A stretch of DNA of 64,000 nt from Fasciolopsis buskii (GCA_008360955.1 LUCM01001946.1:1-64000), one strand, 5' to 3'. Shown: positions 1-11,320, counted from the first letter of the stretch. A program made the numbers and translations. The notes: generated by a model from the sequence alone, not told the origin.

Positions 1-173
1 TGCACTGTTGGTCGTTTGTTTAATTGTTGAAATAAACAGGATTTTTAATTCGGAAATCAGCTTCCGTGAAATCAGTCCGACAGTTTTATTCTTAAATTGG
101 TATTTAGACAGCGAGCGAACAAGAAAAAGAAATATTTTAACAGAAAAACTGAGGAAATTAAAATGAAATGCTT

Positions 174-425
174 GTGTTACTTCTCCCACTACTGCTAACA
201 ACACAGCTACTTATAATGTTACCGCTACAATTGTAACCAATGCCACTATCCCCACCACTAGTACTACTATTACTGCTACTACTGCTACCAACACTACTAG
301 CACTAACACTTATACTACTATTACTGCAAATACTCTTATGATTACTGTCATTGTTGCTACTACTAACATTACTATTACCACTACTTTTACGACTGCTAAT
401 AGTACTATTGCTACTTACTTTTGAA
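174..425. repeat. Degenerate ACT-type trinucleotide tract
   Basis: About 250 bp built from triplets of the form NNT/NNC with ACT dominant, broken by many substitutions that keep the three-base register. Read in the ACT frame it would be a Thr-rich open stretch ending in TGA near 423, but a stop precedes it and no start or clear splice acceptor opens it. Similar tracts at about 3505-3600, 4990-5275 and 35310-35400 indicate a dispersed imperfect simple repeat rather than a gene. Confidence 0.75.
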
Positions 426-1448
426 TTTTATTTCTCTTCTCATTATTTTCATAATTCGGTTAATATATATTCTCCAGACTGAAGCGATGTGGTCAGAACT
501 AGTGAAGTTAATTGATATCGAGCACGGTTAGCATAGACCTTTGTATTTCCGATATAGAATACTTCCATCTGGACCCCAGAAATGTTTGTGCAAGTTCTAT
601 GGTGTTCTTTGTCCGGACAGGAAAACTGCTGTTTGTTAACCATTGTGGAGACTAAATGACAAATACACAATGGCATACCGTCAAACGGTTGCACATTTTA
701 CGATTGCCCCACCATTCTGTTTTGTGCATCATCAAACTGAGCAATGCCGAATCCGCCCACGGAGATATTCATTTGACCCGAACGAAGACTCTCTGTAGCA
801 CGAAACTATCATCAACGTAAAAACACTTCGTTTCCATTCTTCAATGTAGGTTTATTATTCATGTGCCTTGCTAAAAAAAAACACTGACAGTAGCCAAGCA
901 CACAACACCGTCGCGACCAGAATCGGTAGCCACTAGCATCGGTCGCAATGAAACCAACTGCAAGTTTGAACGTGTTTCTTTCGCTCGTCGATGAACTGCG
1001 TTATCGTGTGCGATTGCGCGAGGATGCTATTGGGTGCAAGCAGTGACAGAACAATTTCCGGGACTCTATAAACTAGGGGTGGTTTTTTTTTCTGTTCCAC
1101 TAGTTTGCGATATCGTGAAACACTGTGCGTTTTATTCGAAATAAAATGTCGACTTTTGTCGTTGCACTAACCTCTCCCTTCGCTGGGCGACATTGTGGGA
1201 ACAAAGATGAAAGTGTTTAGAGCTGCCATTGTTTGTAGTGGCAGACAAACGTACGCAGACAGAAGGCATGTATTATATGAGTCAGCCAGTCTTGAAAGGG
1301 TCGCGAATTTGGGACATATTCTGATTTCAGCGGAAATTGATTGTTGGCTTTGATTGAGATAAAACAAAACCTGGAAATCTATCCCCTCTATATTGTGTCC
1401 ACGAGAGAGGACAAAGCTAGTGATTGCGATAATCAGTAAGATTATTAG
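426..1448. other. No gene seen
   Basis: Only short chance open frames are present in this stretch. Low-complexity runs of A or T occur near 870 and 1085. I see no recognisable exon, transposon protein or RNA gene. Confidence 0.5.
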
Positions 1449-1645
1449 GTTGATGATGATGATGATGCTGATGACGGTGACGATTCGAATGATGATCATG
1501 AACACGATCAGGATGATTCGGATAGTACTGTTCCAAATGATTACGGTCGTGACGGGAAGGATGACAACGATGATACTGATAATAATTCGGTTGATATTGA
1601 ATCGGATGATGATGAACTGGATGATGATGACAATCATGATGATGG

Positions 1646-1680
<35 letters not shown>

Positions 1681-1734
1681 TCTCGGGTATTGATCCGGAT
1701 GGTTCAGATGATGATAATGATAGCATCAGCTAGA
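1449..1734 (+). CDS. Asp-rich open frame in a GAT tract (possible terminal exon)
   Basis: The GAT frame runs open from an AG dinucleotide (ATTATTAG, ends 1448) to a TAG at 1732-1734, about 95 codons. It is dominated by Asp with Asn, Ser, Glu and His, and has a non-repetitive centre (roughly 1480-1620) with varied synonymous codons (GAT/GAC, TCG/AGT/TCA/AGC, GAA). The end, from about 1642, is a purer run of GAT. There is no ATG in frame, so it could only be a downstream exon after the AG. The alternative frame of the same bases gives poly-Met, an artefact of the repeat. It may equally be an imperfect trinucleotide repeat. A second similar block lies at 11664-11811. Confidence 0.3.
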
Positions 1735-1739
1735 CGGAC

Positions 1740-2416
1740 AGTGTCCGCTAGATTCATTCGAAATTTCGAAGCAGAACCATGGTGGGTATCAGCTTCTTCA
1801 AATAAGTCATCCATCTAAACGTACGATATCCTATCCCAGCGACCACGTTATCAAAGTCATACCATTCAAATGCGCATTTCCCGGGTCTGATTTTTGCTTC
1901 CGCGAGTAACCGGTCAATCTGATCATCTATTCAAGATTTTGGTTCAAATCGTTCACTATTCCGCACCTAGTCGATAAAGAAAAAGTTAAAAGAAGAGGCA
2001 AGAGTATGGGCCATCAATTTTGCGCATATCGTGACAGTCTACGGATTCTGAGCAAAAGAGATCTTGGCCTGATGAGATTCGACTAAAATGATGAAAATGA
2101 CTCGACGTGTCACTTCTTTTATTCCTTAGTTTGCCGATGAAATTCCAAATAGTCCTGGATACACATGTCTCGGGGTCGCTTAATTAGTCTGATTTCTATC
2201 ATTCCCGTATTCTGATACTGTGCCGCAAAGTTTCTGATCAATGATATTAAAACCAAAAGGAAAACTTTTCCAAACAGTGACAAATCAGTTTTGCAAGACG
2301 TGATGAACAGTTTTTTTGTGCCGATTTTTCAGCAACTGATTTGGACACTTTTATAGTAAAGTTAAAAAGCGAAAGATGTTAGTTTTGATTCATGCCAATA
2401 CCAGCTTATTGGATTA
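1740..2416. other. No gene seen
   Basis: AT-rich sequence with no protein-like frame bounded by splice signals and no repeat that I could match elsewhere in the window. Confidence 0.45.
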
Positions 2417-2691
2417 TTATCCACCAATGGTTATTAGAACGGGCTGGGTGGATTGGTTCATTAAGCAAAAACTACCAATTGTGCCCTTCTCATCTCGTCC
2501 ACACTGTCCGTTGTAGAGCGTTCCACGAAACAGGAATCCACGTCGGTCAAACTGCTCAATACGGAGAATGTAAGTGATTGTGTCTTCGTGAATCCGAAAA
2601 ATTTCATGATTGTTTTGTCCAGTCAAAATGACCTTGAAACTATGGGGTGCAAGAGATGAAAACGCTTGATTTTTCTGAATAAGAAAATTGC
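2417..2691 (-). CDS. Candidate terminal exon, unknown protein
   Basis: On the minus strand an acceptor-like ATGTTTCAG ends at 2692. After it the frame is open for about 91 codons to TAA at 2417-2419. The product has ordinary composition, with segments such as SFKVILTGQNNHEIFRIHED and RIEQFDRRGFLFRG, and is not simple sequence. It has no signal peptide or membrane segment. I do not recognise the family. The opposite strand is also partly open here (2392-2577) and carries a donor-like GTAAGT at about 2569, so strand assignment is not certain. No neighbouring exon was found, so this is a model from signals and composition only. Confidence 0.33.
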
Positions 2692-2699
2692 CTGAAACA

Positions 2700-3504
2700 T
2701 GATTCATCGTCGATTCTAATAGGGAGAATTTTTCTCTCCCACTGGACGAATGTTGACCGAATGTTGAATGTCTTCAGGTCACAACTTGTTTGAAGTGTTT
2801 CCATTTGAGGTTGTTAATTTCCAAGTGCGGTAGAATAGAAAACGGACTCCACAAAGCAAACTGACCGAAAAAGAATCAACTAGGGAAAACTTCACCATTA
2901 TGTTTTGGGTATTGTTTGACCAATTTCATATCAGTCACTGATCAAAATATAAGTTCCGTATTCATTTGTTCGATGGTTTTTACAAAGTCTGACATCAAGT
3001 GTTTGTGTTGATCTACTTTCGTCGAAGCATTATTTGAAAACTGGCAAAATTGATACTAACAAATAAAAATAATGAGTTATAGATAGATGGATCGTTGTGA
3101 AATGAATTATTCTCAACGTAATCGTGATTATAACTATAAATAATCAGGCAGATAAATCCGGTAGCTCATTTATTAACAAGTTGAATGTATCAGTGTGTTT
3201 CCGAGGGGCAAATCTCATTGCCGGTATGTCCCACGACATAATAGAAAGTGGGACATGAAATCTCTGATTCTGGAATTTAGACTGGCATAGAAATACATCA
3301 GTTCCAAGTAAGCCGTGCAAGGAAACCAGCCAGGCGAAAACAAGTAACCATCTACTACTAGACTGACCGCCAAATCTGGGATTCAAATCTATAACCATTT
3401 TGGGGTGGCACATGCTTTAGCCAGTTGACTGTTGCCGAGTGGAAATGAAGTTGAGTCACGTAACGTCAACCTATAGTCATTACTAGGGAAACAGTTTATA
3501 ATAC
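2700..3504. other. Mostly featureless; one short minus-strand frame
   Basis: A minus-strand frame at 3144-3413 has a hydrophobic stretch (SSRWLLVFAWLVSLHGLLG). It begins beside a tRNA B-box-like AGATTTGAATCCC (about 3383-3395, minus), which suggests it lies in an old tRNA-derived repeat rather than a gene. Nothing else was seen. Confidence 0.35.
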
Positions 3505-3600
3505 CTGTTACTATTATTATTGCTACTACTGGGGCCACTACTGTCATTACTATGGTTATTACTACTACTAGCGGTAACAATAGTAGTAGTTTAATGCTTC
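3505..3600. repeat. Degenerate ACT-type trinucleotide tract
   Basis: Imperfect ACT/ATT triplets ending in a short AGT run, in the same style as the tracts at 174 and 4990. Confidence 0.7.
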
Positions 3601-4000
3601 TCATTCAATCGATGATATTCTTAGTTGGTCTGGTTTAGTTCAAATCAGAAGGCTTGTCATTGCCATTAAATCATTAGGCCATCAATGGCAATTTTTAATG
3701 CAAACATTTTATTCGCATCGCTTTTTGTCGAGCAGATGGTCATTACAATTCAAATTGGAATTACGCTAAAAATTCGCGAAATTCAAGTGTTAATATGGTT
3801 ATTTTTTCGATGACTAAAGATTTTGGACCGGAACTGTTTTTCACGTTTTGTTCTAGAATTAACTATTACTAATTATTCACTCTCCTCATTGTTTGATTTA
3901 TATCCATGCGTCGTTCCTTTCTAAAAATAAGACCTGTGTAAGTTGAATAGTGACTACTACTAAAATGTACCAAGTAATCATATCCAAAGCCTTCATCGTA

Positions 4001-4332
4001 CTTAGGCTACCTGCAGAGAAGTCATCTATCAGTAGGGGTCGATTGCTTGAGCTAGCGGACAGTAATCGTGCAAATCAGTGACCGATAGGTGCAACATCAT
4101 GTGGTGAAGTTCAACAAACCGTTCAGACCCAGCCAACCCGGTAGCGTAATGGCTAAGACGTTCGACTCAGAATCGTTCGTCCTTTTTCGGGTTCGCGTCT
4201 CAGTTCGGGCTCGGTGGATATGCACTGCTGATGATTCTTAACCAAGATGAAGCAGCTGTGCTGTGCTTCCATCGTTTTTTTTGTGGTGAGTTGAGTGATG
4301 ATATCACATGGTGAATTATTTCATGAATAGTG
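4001..4332 (+). repeat. tRNA-headed dispersed repeat, family B, longest copy
   Basis: A leader of about 125 bp (AGAAGTCATCTATCAGTAGG...) is followed at about 4137-4200 by a tRNA-like head. The head has an A-box-like TAGCGTAATGGCTAAGACG and a B-box-like GGGTTCGCGTC. A body of about 130 bp follows (GGTGGATATGCACTGCTGAT, then AAGATGAAGCAGCTGTGCTG). The leader and head recur inverted at 8754-9012 and the body recurs at 9013-9140. Other fragments lie at about 16781, 17428, 29919, 36254, 36448 and 48680. This fits an old SINE or a SINE-headed composite. Confidence 0.75.
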
Positions 4333-4989
4333 ACTCTAAAAAAGACACTTCTCGACCTGTTAACTTTCGCTTATTGGGGTGTACTCAGTCCTACGGGCTT
4401 GGCTACGGTAACAGCATATTCTTCCCACATTGATGATCACACCGTTTGTCTCCTCGATGAAAATGTGTATATTTCTTTGTGGAGATGAGGGTACGCTTGT
4501 TTCACACCGGGGTTGAGATGAGGTGATGTTGATTCCTTGTGGCTTCATTTGATGAAGCAACTTTTGTCTTCAAGCATAAATGTGAAGACAATGGGGTCAG
4601 TAACTTTCGGAGGATGCAAATTAAACCGATGTGAGATGTGAACTTGAAAGATGGAAAATATTTCCTCTGATGCTCAGAAATTTCTTTATGAATAAGTAAA
4701 TAAAAATTATTTCGTTACCTGGTTGCTCGCAAAAATAATTTACTTGAATTGATTCAGGCATTTTTAAATTAAAACTCAATAAATTCGTGTGTCTACCTAG
4801 TAATTTGGTCGAAATTTGACACTTACTAAGTTTTCCGAAAGATCAAAACCAGAGGTAGGTATCTTTCTCGTTTCCAGAAACAAACTTGGCGTTGCTTGAG
4901 TAAAAAGAATAATGAACTCCATGAACGACTTCACTTGAGCGACTCGCATCGGCTGAATTGAATGCAAAAATCCTAGTTCTATTTGTCAT

Positions 4990-5275
4990 AAACCCCTGGA
5001 AGATGCTAATATCACTACTATCACTACTACTATTACTACTACCGCTACTACTACTTTTACTTTACTACTATCGCCACTAGTGCCAGTATTATTACGACTA
5101 CTATTAGTACTACTACCACTATTATTATTACTATTACTGTTACTACTATCATTACCGCTACTACTACTACTAATAATAATAATAATACTATCACTACTGC
5201 TACTATTACCAATGCCAGTAATACTGTTAGTACTACTAATACTACCATGGCTGCTGCCACCACTAAATTACGAGC
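4990..5275. repeat. Longest ACT/TAC imperfect trinucleotide tract
   Basis: Nearly 290 bp of three-base periodic sequence (ACT, ATT, ACC, GCT, ATA) with frequent substitutions and preserved register. It produces false poly-Leu or poly-Val open frames on both strands, which are not genes. Confidence 0.8.
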
Positions 5276-5598
5276 ACTGATAGCTAATGCGCATTGGTGC
5301 CTGCAAACGAGAGTTTTACCCTGTTTGGCACACAGTCATTTTTGGTGTCCATGAACAACTGGATAGCATAACGGGTGGTCTTATCAATGCTGTATTCGTC
5401 TGACCCAAACCTGAGCTTTACAAGCTACAAATATTTGATTCCCAAGCGATTCCATCGTTACGTACAAGTCAGACAACTTGGAACGCAATTTTTAACCGTC
5501 ACTGACACAATGACGATAGAATGTTACTGAAAAAAAACATCTACGCCACATCAAACCATTCTAAACCCTCTCCCCGGTTTTCATCATCATCCGCACAG

Positions 5599-5809
5599 AA
5601 TGGAACCGTGAGACCGGATTGTGGCAGTCTGCCAGATGACGGTAGTGTTGTCCCAACGCGCCAGAACAATGTCATGCTTTCAGTGTGTGACAAAGGAAAC
5701 AATATGGCAGTTGCGTATCGTACGCTATCCTCACCATACCTGATGATGAGTGGAGCGCGACTGAGCCCGACATTCACCGGGGACTCGTATACGAACGAGA
5801 TGGCACAAG
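5599..5809 (+). CDS. Internal exon of gene 1 (penultimate exon in this model)
   Basis: The exon starts after a strong pyrimidine-rich acceptor (CCCGGTTTTCATCATCATCC then GCACAG) and ends at a strong donor, CAAG/GTGAGA. It encodes about 70 residues from NGTVRPDCGSLPDDGSV through MMSGARLSPTFTGDS to TNEMAQ. Composition is Ser/Asn/Gly-rich and probably disordered. Length is 211 nt, entering in phase 0 and leaving one base over. The exon at 9727 begins with two bases, so the two join in frame to give an Ala codon. I do not recognise the protein; the region would be near its C-terminus. Earlier exons were not identified and may lie outside the window. No catalytic motif is visible. Confidence 0.55.
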
Positions 5810-5935
5810 GTGAGACATGTGTGTGAATAGAAGCAGTTAGATTTCCACCTTTGTATCAAATCATCACCGAATGTTTCCTGGCAGAACAGTGATACTCTCG
5901 CCAACAAGGAACTTGACCAGTACAAGTATTACTGT

Positions 5936-6000
5936 GAACAGTAATAATGATAATATTAATATTAATAATAACAATAATAATAATAACAATAATAATAAAC
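5936..6000. repeat. AAT/AAC trinucleotide repeat
   Basis: Imperfect AAT and AAC triplets immediately after the exon at 5599-5809, inside the proposed intron 5810-9726. Confidence 0.8.
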
Positions 6001-7555
6001 TCCTGTCTCGATGACAGTGGTTGGTCTAGCCGTCCAAGTAATGGTTAACCTAACGTCACCACACAGATGGACTCGAGGGCTGAACCAAAGTGGCATTTAT
6101 TTGAAATGTGTTTAAGACATCAGGTAAAATATCCACCTGAAATAAGCGACCCAAATACCGCCATCCATAGGGTTCAAATCACTTCCGAGCTGTTTACATC
6201 ACGGAAACAATTGCTTCCGCTGTGAATTTATGGTGAAACTCTATCGAAGATTTTTCTTATCAAACTGTAAATGTGCAAATTTATCTAATTTATTTGTGAT
6301 TATTACTTAATATTTATGATTTAAGATCATCGTCTCGAGAGATATTGACACCAAACCATGACGTTTGTCAGGTTGGATTTCATTGGACATTGCGAAGGTT
6401 GTCACTGAACAACCCCGCGTCTTGGATACGTGCTATGCTGGTAATTCGAAAACTTGCAAAAATGCAATCTTGTATAACTTAAATTGTGACTGGTCATCTC
6501 TAATTGTCTTTCCATGCAGGTTGCAAACAGATGTCATTTGAACCGGGGAGTTAGACAGACTGAGTCAAAAACAGTCAGTGACCTGTAAGCTTAGAATTCC
6601 CGTCACCTAACGCAGCAGCCTTCCATTGGCCGTCTTGTGGTCGTGATATGCGGCAATAAGAGGCATCCATCAGGAACTCTTGGCGTGAGATTTTTGTTTT
6701 GAGGCTAAAGCGTGTCTCACTGCCAACAGGTTTTACCGTTTGATTGCTTCATTCATTTAAGAAGCAAATTCTTTCGTCCACGTGATTTGTCATGCAAGGA
6801 AAAAGTCAAAATATTCCATTATCTTCGACGTGAACTCTCACCGTAATATCTTGTGGAAGGAAAAGACTAAAAAGAATGGAATAAAAAATTACCATCATTT
6901 CTCCTTAATAAGACCTGATTTTGTGTCGAAAACTTCTAGGGAGATAGTGCTAATAGCGAATGTCACTGAAACACCACAATATGAGGTGGGACGTTTTAGA
7001 TTTCTGTTCTATAAAATCAAATGTAGTGCCTTCACGTGTGGATGACGCGTAGAATCTCGGACATAAAACAGTTAGAAAAAGTGCAGAAATCATAAAACTT
7101 TCGTTTTTAAGGTCTCTAGATCAATGGAATTGTTAAGATACTTCTACAGAGCGCACCAAGATTACCGGGCTAATCTGAAAAGAAAAATTTTTTGTCTCTC
7201 ATTCCCAGCGTAAACATGCGCGGACGCTAACTTTGCTTTCTTGCAACAGGCCGATTGGACAACTCAAAGCTCGTGTCAAGATTGCCTCATCATGAAAAAT
7301 CTCAAAGATGTCCAAAGTGATTTAAGGTTTGATCGGATTTTACACTCAGTGATCTCAATCTTTACTTGATCAAACAAATGAGGTACACTGAACTGTGCTC
7401 ATCAAGGCTATTCAAGAGCCAACCAATCGGGATACAAACGGACGAAGTGAGATAAGTGGAGGGCACCCATAGTTCAGGTGATGGTGGAAACGTTAAAGGA
7501 ATGGAAAACAAGCACTGCTTATCTACTAACTGTTTCTTAAGGCACTCAGATCGGT
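6001..7555. other. Intronic stretch without recognised features
   Basis: Lies inside the proposed intron of gene 1. No protein-like frame with splice support, no SINE head and no retroelement motif was seen. Confidence 0.4.
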
Positions 7556-8330
7556 CAGTTCATTTCCAGGCAATCTTTGCTATGGACCTTACTTTGCATG
7601 ACAAGGCTGAATTGGTCTTGCTAAACATGTCAGCTATATGTAATCACTTTGGTCGGTTACATTCAGAGATAAAGAGACCTGTGCCTTCCAATGTGAGGAG
7701 ACTGAAGTTCAACGTCGTGGAGCTGGGTTCCGTTCATCGTAGGGATTGTTCAGTAATCCGCAGACTAGCGACAACTAGAGGAGTCGAAGTCGCCTTAAGG
7801 AATTTTGTTTAGGTGGATCCTCGAATCTCCACGAGAAAGATAAATCAGCCGCTCCTGCAAGACGTATTTTGCATTGGTTAAACGTCCGTCCTTTTAAATT
7901 TCATTACAGCATTCCATTGAAGGACGAAGACGAGGAAAAACGTGTCCTTTGTGAGCCACTCAAAGCGCATTATAGTGTGTGAAGATATTACCTTGCCAGA
8001 CGAAGCTGTATTCCTTCCGCGCGGTAAAGTAAATCACAGACATCAAGTCTACTGGACAAGAAACACTCAACGAGTTCTATTGGATACGCGTAATTGTTTC
8101 AACCCTAGAATAAGTGAATGGTTCGGCAGGAAGGGAGCAGCTCTTCTTCGGTGATATTATGAACCGAATAACCTACCTTCACATGGTATCACAGCTTCTT
8201 TCGTAATATTTGTCATCGTTATATTGCGGTAAACGCAGAATGGAGCATTGGCTCACCTTTTGGGCTTATGTTGATGGGAAAACGTTCGGACATTTATTCT
8301 AAACTCCTGTGAGCTGTTGCCTTTATTAAC
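7556..8330 (+). mobile_element. Tc1/mariner-type transposase relic
   Basis: Pieces of a transposase appear in order in shifting frames. N-terminal helix-turn-helix region at about 7580-7820: FAMDLTLHDKAELVLL, then FGRLHSEIKRPVPSNVRR, a GSVH turn, and DPRISTR after a stop. A linker (LHWLNVRPFKFHYSIPL) sits near 7875. The catalytic-core segment at about 7990-8080 (LPDEAVFLPRGKVNHRHQ, with the DE of the family) is followed by LFFGDIMNRITYLHM. A tail-like VDGKTFGHLF with a stop lies near 8270-8300. The segment carrying the last catalytic acidic residue appears deleted between about 8180 and 8260. Family placement rests on remembered family architecture. It lies in the proposed gene 1 intron and is inactive. 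Confidence 0.6.
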
Positions 8331-8753
8331 ACGGTCGGAGTAATCCTTACAAGATGCTCTCAAAAGAGGAGCCAGTCAAACACCAGAGTCCGGCACACAA
8401 TGGTTTGAAACACGGGCAACTGTGTGTGTGCACATGATAATGATACTCTCGAGAAGCCCAGATTAAAACAACATAAGGGATAATAGAGTCTGAATCAGGG
8501 CGGATCGTGGTCCATGTGTACTAGTACAAGAAATGTGGTTAGTGAACACGTAGAAAGTGCGACAGTTAGACATACGTATACACATGCATGCATGCACACA
8601 AATATGGACGGACAGACAGACTGACAGATACATAGATAACCACACAGACAAAGAGGGAGAAAACAGGGTCAAGAAATAAGGGTGAACGAGATCACATGCA
8701 TAAGTCGCTTGGATATGTACATGTACGCTGTTGGGGAGAGTAACACAATCGAT
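8331..8753. other. Low-complexity stretch, no gene
   Basis: Contains ACAG/CAGA-like and ATGC-like short repeats (about 8570-8660). The 120-residue minus-strand frame here is low-complexity (Cys/His/Leu/Ser) and overlaps the 3' end of the family B repeat, so it was not called a gene. Confidence 0.45.
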
Positions 8754-9012
8754 ATGTGCACCTGTTTCACCGTTGTTAGGACTCATCAGCCATAGTGCAC
8801 ATCCACCGCGACCGAACTGGGACACGAGCCCGGGACGAGCGATTTTGAGTCGAACGCCTTAGCCATTAAGCTACCGGGTTGGCTGGGTCTGAACGGTTTG
8901 TTGAACTTCACCACATGATGTTGCACCTATCTGTCAGTGATTTGCAGGGCCACGGGCCGCTAGCTCACAACACTCGACCCCTACTGATAGATGACTTCTT
9001 CGCGGTTAGCTA
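8754..9012 (-). repeat. tRNA-headed repeat family B, inverted copy
   Basis: The reverse complement matches the leader and tRNA-like head of the copy at 4001-4332: AACCCGGTAGCTTAATGGCT and CCCGGGCTCGTGTCCC. A related body then runs to about 8754 (CGGTGGATGTGCACTATGGC). It stands head-to-head with a body-only copy that starts at 9013 on the other strand. Confidence 0.75.
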
Positions 9013-9140
9013 CCCGGGTTCGGGCGCGGTGGATATGCACTGCTGATGCTTCTGAACAAGGATGAAACAGCTGTACAGTGCTTCCATGATTTCTTAGTGG
9101 TGAGTTGAAAGATGGCATCACATAGTGAATCATTTCATGA
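9013..9140 (+). repeat. Family B repeat, body only
   Basis: Starts at CGGGTTCGGGCGCGGTGGAT and follows the body of the 4001-4332 copy through the GAATCATTTCATGA-like end. It has no tRNA head of its own. Confidence 0.7.
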
Positions 9141-9726
9141 AAACATTCTCTCTCCTACCACTAACACATAACAATCGATTTGACAAGAATGATAGAAAAA
9201 TAGTGAGCGAATCAGCCGGTAGGGGTAGGAGAGGTCACATGCACAAAAATACGTTACATATATAGTTTCAAACAAAACGGGATGACTGAAATTCGGATAC
9301 TGACGGCCAACGGAAAACAAATGTCAATCGACAAATATGCGGTTCATGGAAAGAGTAAACCATTCTCAGAAGAAACGAAGAACAATGAGTCTGAAGAGCA
9401 GAATCCACGAAAGTTTTGTTTCTAGTCCAAATACTTTGCACTTAGACAAAATCAAGCTCCCGTATTTTATGCTACGCATTCACGATGCGCGTCCTTCGCT
9501 ATCTTTGTCATAGAACTCATGCGAACCGAGCATCGGACAAATTTCCTGTCTTTACTCCATGATGGCTCGATAAATATCCGTCATTTCAATGCCAGATAAA
9601 TGGGTAAATTTTCTCTAATGGGTAAGGATTTCCATCGGTACTTAACTCTGTGGAGAAGGTTTGTCTGCATTTTATGAACAATAATAGATCGATCTTTTTA
9701 TGCCCTCCTTTCTATGTGATCTACAG
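9141..9726. other. 3' part of the proposed gene 1 intron
   Basis: No repeat or coding frame was recognised. It ends in the acceptor CTTTCTATGTGATCTACAG before the exon at 9727. Confidence 0.4.
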
Positions 9727-10292
9727 CAAACTGGGCCACGTTGAGTCCGGGCTACATGGAACTAACGGAGTCCGGAAGTCATCCGTCCTCGTTTGCTCTG
9801 CTTCCGTCGTCTAACGAGTGCAAAACACATGTGCCTCCGACAAGCCTGTATCATCACCAATCGGATTTTACAACGAACTCAAAACTGGACAATCTCATCG
9901 GTTCCGGTTATGGAGAACAACCGTTCTGTCATCTCATGATGCACCATCATACCTTACCTGTCTGTGATCGTCACGTGAACCACCAGCCGGATTCGTACAT
10001 GGACAGTTCGCCACAATCGAACAAATTCCGACTCATTCAGTCTGAAGTACCGACCGGGGTACAACCAACTAGCGCGAATCCGATTAGCAAAACCCCAGTT
10101 GGACTTCACGATAATTTCAAGTCGAAGCCACGCGCGGAATCGACAGACAATTCGAAATCATCCGCTTTTACGGACGTTCCGAAGTCGATGGGTGCACCGG
10201 CAGCTTCTTCTCTGTTGCTTTATCAATCGGATCGACAACCAAGTTCCGCGATGGATACACGACAACATCTAACTAGCGGTTCGTTTGTCTGA
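9727..10292 (+). CDS. Terminal exon of gene 1, Ser/His/Pro-rich C-terminus
   Basis: Begins after a clear acceptor (TTTCTATGTGATCTACAG) and stays open to TGA at 10290-10292, about 188 codons. It is one of the longest non-repetitive open frames in the window. The first two bases complete the codon left by the exon at 5599-5809. Residues run from NWATLSPGYMELTESGSHPS through HLMMHHHTLPVCDRHVNHQP to LTSGSFV. Codon third positions vary freely, as in real coding sequence. Composition (Ser, His, Pro, Gln, Asn, Thr) suggests a disordered tail, as in a transcription factor or a cytoplasmic receptor tail, but no domain is present. There is no transmembrane segment and no clear AATAAA downstream. Family unknown. 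Confidence 0.65.
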
Positions 10293-10344
10293 TTCACGTG
10301 CACGTTGGTTTCGTTCATTCCTGCGCTCTGTTTCTTTCACCGGG

Positions 10345-10462
10345 ACATTCAGCTACGCACACGCACACACACACACGCACATACTGACATAAACACGCAC
10401 CCAAACAAACACACATACACACAAGCACATAAGCAGACGATAACTAACTAACTAACTAACCA
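10345..10462. repeat. CA-rich microsatellite followed by AACT repeat
   Basis: ACAC/GCAC-rich run with CACACAAACACGCAC-type variants, then about five units of AACT at 10439-10460. It lies just downstream of the gene 1 stop, in the presumed 3' UTR or flank. Confidence 0.8.
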
Positions 10463-11320
10463 TTCTCGGATTCACATTCCTCGGCCTTTGTAGGTTTGCT
10501 TGCCTGCTCGCCTGATCCACTGGCCCAGGATTCAACCATTCAAGACCCTGGATGCTGACCTCCAAAGAATGTGAACCTACCAGATCCGTGGCAGACGAAG
10601 CCCCCATTGTACAGCTTATATAAGTGATAAGTGAATATGTTGCACAAAAAACGAATCGATCACTAAGATCCACAATGCAAATCGTGCGTTCAACATGTTC
10701 AGATTGGCGATTGCAAATTTACCTGTTTGTTCAATCATATGTGCATTTCGTATCATTCCTAATATGAAATCCGGTGGAATTCGTAAACCACCTATATTCA
10801 TCTAAGCTTTTTCGTCCCGGACGAAAACACTAATTCGTACCCGTCGGAATGACAGCCATGATAAGATGAAAAACAGAATTCGACAATTACAACCGTTTTC
10901 CTGTCTGGACCCAAATGATTGGCTTTTGGACTATGTTATTCAGGTATGAACCACAATCGGGCGGCAACAGACAAAATCCGGTTTCGCCTTGCTTAGAGCT
11001 CGTTAGTGGTGTATGTACACAATGTTATCCAGATTTCGGACTGAACTTTCAAATGGAATGCGTTTGTTTTACCACCGGACCACCGGCTCAATGAGCTGAC
11101 TAGGCAGAATGACTAAATGAAGCTTGTTCGGATGTTGTCGTGAGTGCAAGACAACAGTCCCCGGTAGCTTCGACGGGAGACGAGAATTGTCTCCCAACTC
11201 GACCAGGTATCCTTCACAGAATTGGAAAAAGTTCTCATTAGTCTGTTTATCGATGTTCGTATATTCCTCACAATTGTTTATGAGTGCTATGTGGGATCGA
11301 TGTTTCCATGGCTGACTCTG
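10463..11320. other. No gene seen
   Basis: Short frames only. No splice-bounded protein-like segment and no repeat matched elsewhere in the window. Confidence 0.4.

Noticed and set aside
1393..1818. Poly-Met open frame and its 156-codon antisense frame
   Set aside because: Both are reading-frame shadows of the GAT repeat.
3144..3413. Small secreted or membrane protein on the minus strand
   Set aside because: The frame starts beside a tRNA B-box-like sequence and resembles repeat-derived sequence; no splice or start support.
5057..5280. Poly-Leu/Val open frames on both strands
   Set aside because: Produced by the ACT trinucleotide tract; no real protein features.
8463..8825. 120-codon minus-strand frame
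   Set aside because: Low-complexity Cys/Ser/Leu composition over short tandem repeats, overlapping the family B repeat end.
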